This document shows positions 18,471-22,284 of a stretch of 22,284 nt of DNA, piece after piece. The notes under the pieces are model-generated. The model saw only the letters and a list, made by a program, of their open reading frames with translations. It was not told the origin of the DNA and searched no databases. Position 1 is the stretch's first letter. Every line of letters starts with the position of its first letter. The position numbers and the translations under genes are program-made. The DNA lies in IMG/VR virus record IMGVR_UViG_3300037487_001693, positions 1 through 22,284 of that record. The stretch is one strand, 5' to 3'. This DNA comes from a virus.

Positions 18471-18934
18471 TATTTGGCCCGCTTGCCTAATGCGCGGTCT
18501 GCAAGATAGATGCCCAGCGCCGCATAGCAAACGCTGGCCGTGCCTTCGCTGATGATGAACACCCCAAATTCGTTGAGCGTCAGCATAAGGACAGACCACG
18601 TTGCTAAGCCGGGGCGGATGACCGCGTTCCACGCATCGACCCACACAATCCCAACCTTGCGCCCAGTGGCCCTCACGGCATCAAGCCAGCCCGTGGCCTC
18701 AATCTCATCAATTGCAGCCTCTGAGCGAGCCTCGATGACCTTGATGCCTAGCTCTGCATGCAGGCGCTGCGCTTCAATGTCTCGGCGGTGCTGTGCATCA
18801 TCGAGTTCGGCTTGCAGTCGCATCTTCTCGATTTCCTGCGAGTGCTCCTGCCGTGCTGTGACCCATGATGAAATCTCCCCCCAGATGGCGCGGAATATTG
18901 ATCCGCCGAGAAACGAAAGAATGGCACTGATCAC
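18470..18934 (-). CDS. Holin of the 3-TM family
   Basis: This is a 154-aa membrane protein. I favour GTG 18934, which overlaps the preceding stop (GTGA) and has AAGGGG 5 nt upstream; ATG 18952 would add six residues and lacks a ribosome-binding site. It has an N-terminal hydrophobic segment (ISAILSFLGGSIFRAIWG), a long charged coiled coil (EHSQEIEKMRLQAELDDAQH...), and two C-terminal helices (LATWSVLMLTLNEFGVFII and ASVCYAALGIYLADRAL). This matches the Holin_3TM family found next to endolysins. It would open the inner membrane to let the endolysin out. Confidence 0.85.
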   Translation of the reverse strand: MISAILSFLGGSIFRAIWGEISSWVTARQEHSQEIEKMRLQAELDDAQHRRDIEAQRLHAELGIKVIEARSEAAIDEIEATGWLDAVRATGRKVGIVWVDAWNAVIRPGLATWSVLMLTLNEFGVFIISEGTASVCYAALGIYLADRALGKRAK

Positions 18935-19224
18935 GGCAACCCCTTCGCCCATTTGACCAAAAGAGCGCCCGCAGCGACAAGAACAACTAGACCAGACGCA
19001 AGCCCGGTAAGTGTTTTCCACAGCGCCCCCGGCGAACTTTCTTCAATCTGCCGCTCAAGCGCATCAACCCGATTGACGAGCGCAATCATCTCGGCTTTTG
19101 TGGCCAAAAGGGACAATTCGCCCTTGGTTGCCATCGTTGCCTTGATGTCGTCCACTGCTCTGAGTAAGTGGCGCATGTCTGCCTGCATGCTTACCACCGC
19201 GTCTCGTTGTTGGTTCGGGTCCAT
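18931..19224 (-). CDS. XhlA-like hemolysin/lysis accessory protein
   Basis: This is a 97-aa protein. ATG 19224 lies 4 nt after the stop of the previous gene; a GTG at 19251 (PKLTISDI...) is an alternative. It has an N-terminal coiled coil (SMQADMRHLLRAVDDIKATM, ALVNRVDALERQIEE) and a single C-terminal membrane helix (LTGLASGLVVLVAAGALLV) before WAKGLP. This layout is typical of XhlA-type proteins that help holins. It lies directly upstream of the holin and overlaps it. Confidence 0.75.
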   Translation of the reverse strand: MDPNQQRDAVVSMQADMRHLLRAVDDIKATMATKGELSLLATKAEMIALVNRVDALERQIEESSPGALWKTLTGLASGLVVLVAAGALLVKWAKGLP

Positions 19225-19228
19225 GATG

Positions 19229-19627
19229 TCAGAAATGGTTAGTTTTGGCACCTACAAATTTTTGCAGGTTGACAGACAGCGAAAATGCGCATATTGCGAT
19301 GAGCATCGGGGAAAGCTCAAACGTCTGCATTCCTGCGGCAGTGCAGAGACTTGATTCACCAATGTTTGGGGCTGAGTCCATCGGAAAAGTCAGTCTGCAT
19401 ATGGGCCGCTGGATGGACTCAAACAGCCCGTAGAGGCAGACACACAGCCCCGCCATACTCCACCGCTGTGCGCGGTCTAGCAGGCAGGCTGCGAGCCACC
19501 ACAGCGCGGCAGATTCGATTCCTGTAAACACGTACTCCCATGCTTTGACACTGCCACCCGTCACCCCAGCCATGAGAGCGGGGGCAAAGTTTGACAGTGC
19601 GGCAACTAGAAGTAGTGCGGGAATCAT
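19229..19627 (-). CDS. Multi-pass membrane protein in lysis cluster
   Basis: This is a 132-aa protein. ATG 19627 overlaps the stop of the newly read 31-aa gene (ATGA) and has GAGG upstream; a longer frame to 19714 lies in another frame of that gene. Predicted membrane segments are about residues 2-20 (PALLLVAALSNFAPALMA), 40-58 (ESAALWWLAACLLD then MAGLCVCLYGLFESI) and 110-125 (PMLIAICAFSLSVNL). The order in the lysis cluster suggests a second holin/antiholin or spanin-like role, but no family is recognised. Confidence 0.65.
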   Translation of the reverse strand: MIPALLLVAALSNFAPALMAGVTGGSVKAWEYVFTGIESAALWWLAACLLDRAQRWSMAGLCVCLYGLFESIQRPICRLTFPMDSAPNIGESSLCTAAGMQTFELSPMLIAICAFSLSVNLQKFVGAKTNHF

Positions 19628-19719
19628 TTTTCCTCGCCGGAGCCGCCACCACGTCGCGGCGATGCGCGCTTTTTGGTGGGGGCTTTCTTGGCGGGGACGG
19701 GTTTTGGGTTGCATGCCAT
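19624..19719 (-). CDS. Lys/Pro-rich 31-aa peptide (short gene)
   Basis: This gene was read directly: ATG 19719 with AGGAG 8 nt upstream and 2 nt after the tailspike stop; TGA 19624-19626 overlaps the next ATG. The product MACNPKPVPAKKAPTKKRAS then a PRRGGGSGEEK end is highly basic and disordered. Short Lys/Pro/Ala-rich peptides at this place, between tail fibre and lysis genes, recur in Burkholderiales phages. Its role is unknown. Confidence 0.65.
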   Translation of the reverse strand: MACNPKPVPAKKAPTKKRASPRRGGGSGEEK

Positions 19720-19721
19720 GA

Positions 19722-21356
19722 TCAGGGCTCCTGTGTGATGTAGAACGAATGCGCAGTAACCGCAGCGCCGCCCGATGTTGTCACGCGCAACTCGACAACA
19801 TCATTTTTCGATAGTACCTGCGGGTTTGCAATAACAGCGACCGTTGTGTTTGATGCGCCGCTGATTACGCCAGTCATTGTGGTTATTGTCCCATTGACAT
19901 AGACGTAATAGGTGAACGTCTGGCCAACTCCAGGGGCGGAGTCTGTTTTGACGTAGAACTGAGACAGTACGTAGGTCTGGGCAATAAGCGATGTACCGAG
20001 CGAGGTAGTAGCCCCCGCCGCCGCAGTTGCCAGCCGCCCTGTAAGTGCCACCGAGTTGCTGGTGTTGTTGCCCACCGCTTGCAACGGGAGGTTATCAGCG
20101 ACGATCCAGTTCAACACAGACGAACCATTGGCAAAGCCAACTTTACCCGCCCCAGCGGACCTAAGATCGTTGCCGCTGATGATGAAGTCGCCGGACACGC
20201 CCGCGTCAATCTTGATGCCGTCCGCTTGCACAAACGAGGATGTTCCATCGTTGCCAATGCGGCAATTGCGGATAGCCCATCCGCTGACCCCGCCAGCGAT
20301 AACAGCGCCGGCATAGGTGTTGCTGGTTTTCTTGCTGTTGTGGACGATCCGCACGCCATCCATTTGAATGCTTGACCCGCCGCCGTGAATCCAGCCGTAC
20401 AAGCCATTTTCACGGAGCTGGCCGCCGTTCCACTGCAGGCCAACGAGGTTTGCGCCCGTGGTGCTCAAGCCGCTGCCATCGGTGCTGTACGATCCCCAGC
20501 ACGCGGTACAGGACGTTTCCCACACCTTGCCGTTTGTTCCGTCAAACACCCAATTGTCAAAGACGCATGTGTCCGCAAGTACGTCAGTGAAACGGGCATA
20601 GAGCACCTGGCGGCCGGTTGGCGGTGCAACCACAACGCCGTTTCCGCATGAGGTGACATCCAGTGTGGTGAAGTAGTCGCCGCCGCCGTCTTGCAGGTCA
20701 ATGCCCCGGCTTGCCCCAACCGTTCCGCTGAATCCAAAGTTGCTCACCTTTGCGTGCGTGAACAGGTTCCCCGCGCCTTGCGTCAGTGAACTTTTGTCTA
20801 CTTGAATTCCCCGCGCAGTGAAGAACAGCACACGGAAGTTTTGCCACCGCGTCTGAAAGCAACCCTTGACAGTTATTCCATAGTCGAAGTTGTTGACGCC
20901 GAAGTCATTGGCGACGAATAGGTCATTAGCGTTTTCGACAGCGATGCCTACGCCCGTAGATCCCACTCCGGTAAACCCTGCAGTCATCCAGCCAGCACCA
21001 GCCTCAACCGTCATGCCGGTGACGCCACCGCCTTGCAACAGCGACGCATATGCAAACGTGACGCCATTCCCGTTAACCGATGTTTGTCGCAGAATGGTTT
21101 TCTGCGGGCCAGCGCCGCGCAGGATGATTGGAGAATTGACCTGCACACCCGTGCCGTCTAGCGTCCAATTGCCACTGCAGAAATAGGCGTCAGAGGCCCC
21201 CGCTGCCGCAGCCGATGCCAGGCCTGCGGTAAGCGCAGTAGATACCGCCAGCAGGCCGGTGCGCGACTTGACGTCACGCGCCTGCGCCGGGGTTAGGAAC
21301 AGAGTCGCGTCAACAATATCCCGCAGCTTCTGTACGTTGCTCAGTGCTTGGCTCAT
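19722..21356 (-). CDS. Beta-helix tailspike protein
   Basis: This is a 544-aa protein. The N-terminal 60 residues (SNVQKLRDIVDATLFLTPAQ) are a helical connector likely binding the tail. From about 65 to 410 runs a right-handed parallel beta-helix with many GxxVxxxNNxF- and GIxVxxC-type rungs: TGVGIAVENANDLFVANDFG, GITVKGCFQTRWQNFRVLFF and VSGWAIRNCRIGNDGTSS. The C-terminal 120 residues are a beta-rich Ser/Thr-rich domain. This is the architecture of tailspikes and polysaccharide depolymerases that bind or cut host surface sugar. I cannot name catalytic residues by eye. Confidence 0.85.
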   Translation of the reverse strand: MSQALSNVQKLRDIVDATLFLTPAQARDVKSRTGLLAVSTALTAGLASAAAAGASDAYFCSGNWTLDGTGVQVNSPIILRGAGPQKTILRQTSVNGNGVTFAYASLLQGGGVTGMTVEAGAGWMTAGFTGVGSTGVGIAVENANDLFVANDFGVNNFDYGITVKGCFQTRWQNFRVLFFTARGIQVDKSSLTQGAGNLFTHAKVSNFGFSGTVGASRGIDLQDGGGDYFTTLDVTSCGNGVVVAPPTGRQVLYARFTDVLADTCVFDNWVFDGTNGKVWETSCTACWGSYSTDGSGLSTTGANLVGLQWNGGQLRENGLYGWIHGGGSSIQMDGVRIVHNSKKTSNTYAGAVIAGGVSGWAIRNCRIGNDGTSSFVQADGIKIDAGVSGDFIISGNDLRSAGAGKVGFANGSSVLNWIVADNLPLQAVGNNTSNSVALTGRLATAAAGATTSLGTSLIAQTYVLSQFYVKTDSAPGVGQTFTYYVYVNGTITTMTGVISGASNTTVAVIANPQVLSKNDVVELRVTTSGGAAVTAHSFYITQEP

Positions 21357-21703
21357 TTGTACTTCGGCACAAGGCCGCCCTTTCCGTCAGGTTTCATCCA
21401 TCGCAAGTTGGTGCGCTCGTAGCCCTCAAACACCTGCACTGTCTCCGGTATTCCTCGGCCAAATGCAGATGCAATGCTGTGGGCCAGCGGGATGGCTCGC
21501 GTGGTGCTGTACTGCGGTTCATCAACGCGGGCTTGCCCTTCGCGGGCGATGTGCGGGCGAAGTCCTGCGGCGCGCTCAAGCCTGGCAAGTTCCTCAACCT
21601 TTGCCGCATAGCGCGGGTCAGCGTCTGTGCCCATTGGGTCGCGGCCTGCCAGGTGTTTGTGGTCGGCCAACCACTGGCGGAGTTGGTGCGGGGTGGTCAT
21701 CAA
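21353..21703 (-). CDS. Hypothetical protein between tail genes
   Basis: This is a 116-aa protein overlapping both neighbours by 4 bp. Residues 6-60 are helical (PHQLRQWLADHKHLAGRDPM, AAKVEELARLERAAGL); residues 85-116 are beta-like (GIPETVQVFEGYERTNLRWM) and end in VPKYK. Its place between two beta-helix proteins suggests a spike connector or assembly chaperone, but there is no sequence sign of either. A second Met (21700) is possible as start. Confidence 0.65.
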   Translation of the reverse strand: MMTTPHQLRQWLADHKHLAGRDPMGTDADPRYAAKVEELARLERAAGLRPHIAREGQARVDEPQYSTTRAIPLAHSIASAFGRGIPETVQVFEGYERTNLRWMKPDGKGGLVPKYK

Positions 21704-22284
21704 TGAATGGCCTTCTTCATCGTCGGCACAGAGCTGTATGTGACCGTGAGCACCTCATTCGGCCCGAGCGAAAACGTACCCGCCGTGAGCCCTGTTGAAG
21801 TTCCAGAGTGGCTGATTTGAGTTACTGTGCCTGCACTCACGTACACCTCTTCTGGCACGGGGCCTGCCGTATAAGCAAACGGGCTTGCGCCAACAGTAAT
21901 AGGTCCGCCGCCAACCGGGTTATATCCAACATTGTCCAGGATTCGGAAGCCCGCCCCCGTAACACCTTGGAACAACGGCCCCGTGCTTCCTGATAGCGTG
22001 TTTCCTTGCGCAATGCCTGTGCAAGCCCCATTCAAACTAAGGCCATAGGTTTGATTGGGCGTGCCATACGTTCCAAGTTTTGCGGTGCACCCAATGATTT
22101 TGATGAGGGTTGCCGCCGTAACGGTCAGCCCTGCCGCCGCTGCGTTTTGCCCGTTTGCTTCAAAGGTGCAATTCTGGAAAGTGGCAGCGTTTGCGTCTGA
22201 CTCAACATACGCGCCGGATGTGCCACAGTTGAAGAACCGGCAGCCCATGAATTGCACCATATCACTTTGACTCAATCGCAGCCC
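21700..22284 (-). CDS. Beta-helix tail protein, 5' part beyond window
   Basis: This frame is open to the right edge, so only the C-terminal ~194 residues are seen; the first Met-like codon at 22275 is a TTG in the middle of an open frame and not a convincing start. The visible part has repeated beta-helix rungs such as MGCRFFNCGTSGAYVES, FQNCTFEANGQNAAAAGLTV and IGCTAKLGTYGTPNQTYGLS, then a beta-rich C-terminal domain. It is likely another tailspike or tail-fibre subunit working with the downstream spike. Confidence 0.8.
   Translation of the reverse strand, partial: GLRLSQSDMVQFMGCRFFNCGTSGAYVESDANAATFQNCTFEANGQNAAAAGLTVTAATLIKIIGCTAKLGTYGTPNQTYGLSLNGACTGIAQGNTLSGSTGPLFQGVTGAGFRILDNVGYNPVGGGPITVGASPFAYTAGPVPEEVYVSAGTVTQISHSGTSTGLTAGTFSLGPNEVLTVTYSSVPTMKKAIH

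Noticed and set aside
1-22284. CRISPR arrays, tRNA genes, insertion sequences and an integron integrase gene
   Set aside because: No regularly spaced repeats, tRNA cloverleaf, transposase or tyrosine recombinase motif was seen on either strand. The cassette therefore must have been inserted by an integrase supplied from elsewhere.

Overview
The window looks like part of a temperate, lambda-like tailed phage or prophage of a beta-proteobacterium, most likely Burkholderiales/Comamonadaceae. This rests on GC-rich DNA, tightly packed small genes joined by 4-bp ATGA overlaps, and protein types (NinB, NinG, Erf, Gp157, YdaS-like Cro, gpO/gpP-like replication pair, 3-TM holin, GH24 endolysin) I know from phages of that group. 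The host assignment is inference. No integrase, terminase, portal, capsid or tRNA gene is visible, so this is an internal segment of a larger element.

Layout. (1) 1-10943, minus strand: the early right operon, read from right to left. It starts with cro (10943), two small genes, a terminator (about 10201-10235), a regulator-like gene, an SNF2-type helicase and a DNA methyltransferase, then a second terminator (7231-7250). The gpO-like and gpP-like replication genes follow, then a long run of small nin-like genes with HTH proteins, ninB, ninG, dut and small Cys-rich or membrane proteins running off the left edge. (2) 10944-11035: divergent immunity control region. (3) 11036-17941, plus strand: a short CI-like repressor, a non-coding stretch of about 600 nt holding a promoter, a strongly structured RNA with a terminator, more hairpins and a second terminator, then an operon of about 18 genes including erf and Gp157. 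(4) 18012-22284, minus strand: tail-spike and lysis genes: a beta-helix protein open at the right edge, a small protein, a second beta-helix tailspike, a 31-aa basic peptide, a membrane protein, an XhlA-like protein, a holin and an endolysin.

The most unusual items are: (a) an integron-type gene cassette (5382-5825) with a well-formed attC site and a perfect 10-bp inverted repeat pairing the attC R'' box with the cassette's own 5' end, placed between the replication genes and the nin-like genes; (b) a candidate structured RNA of about 140 nt (11477-11616) in which a 10-bp helix and a long terminator helix compete or form a pseudoknot, followed by about 340 nt of further hairpins; (c) phased GTAGAA repeats and an 11-bp palindrome shared between the inside of the gpO-like gene and its promoter, suggesting an origin or operator; (d) cI, cro and the gpO-like gene all having a -10-like hexamer exactly 6 nt before the ATG and no Shine-Dalgarno sequence, consistent with leaderless mRNAs.

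Six genes shorter than 60 codons were read directly from the sequence (609-788, 4309-4488, 4676-4843, 10291-10428, 13552-13665, 19624-19719), as was the partial gene at 1-91. Their overlaps with neighbours helped fix several start codons.
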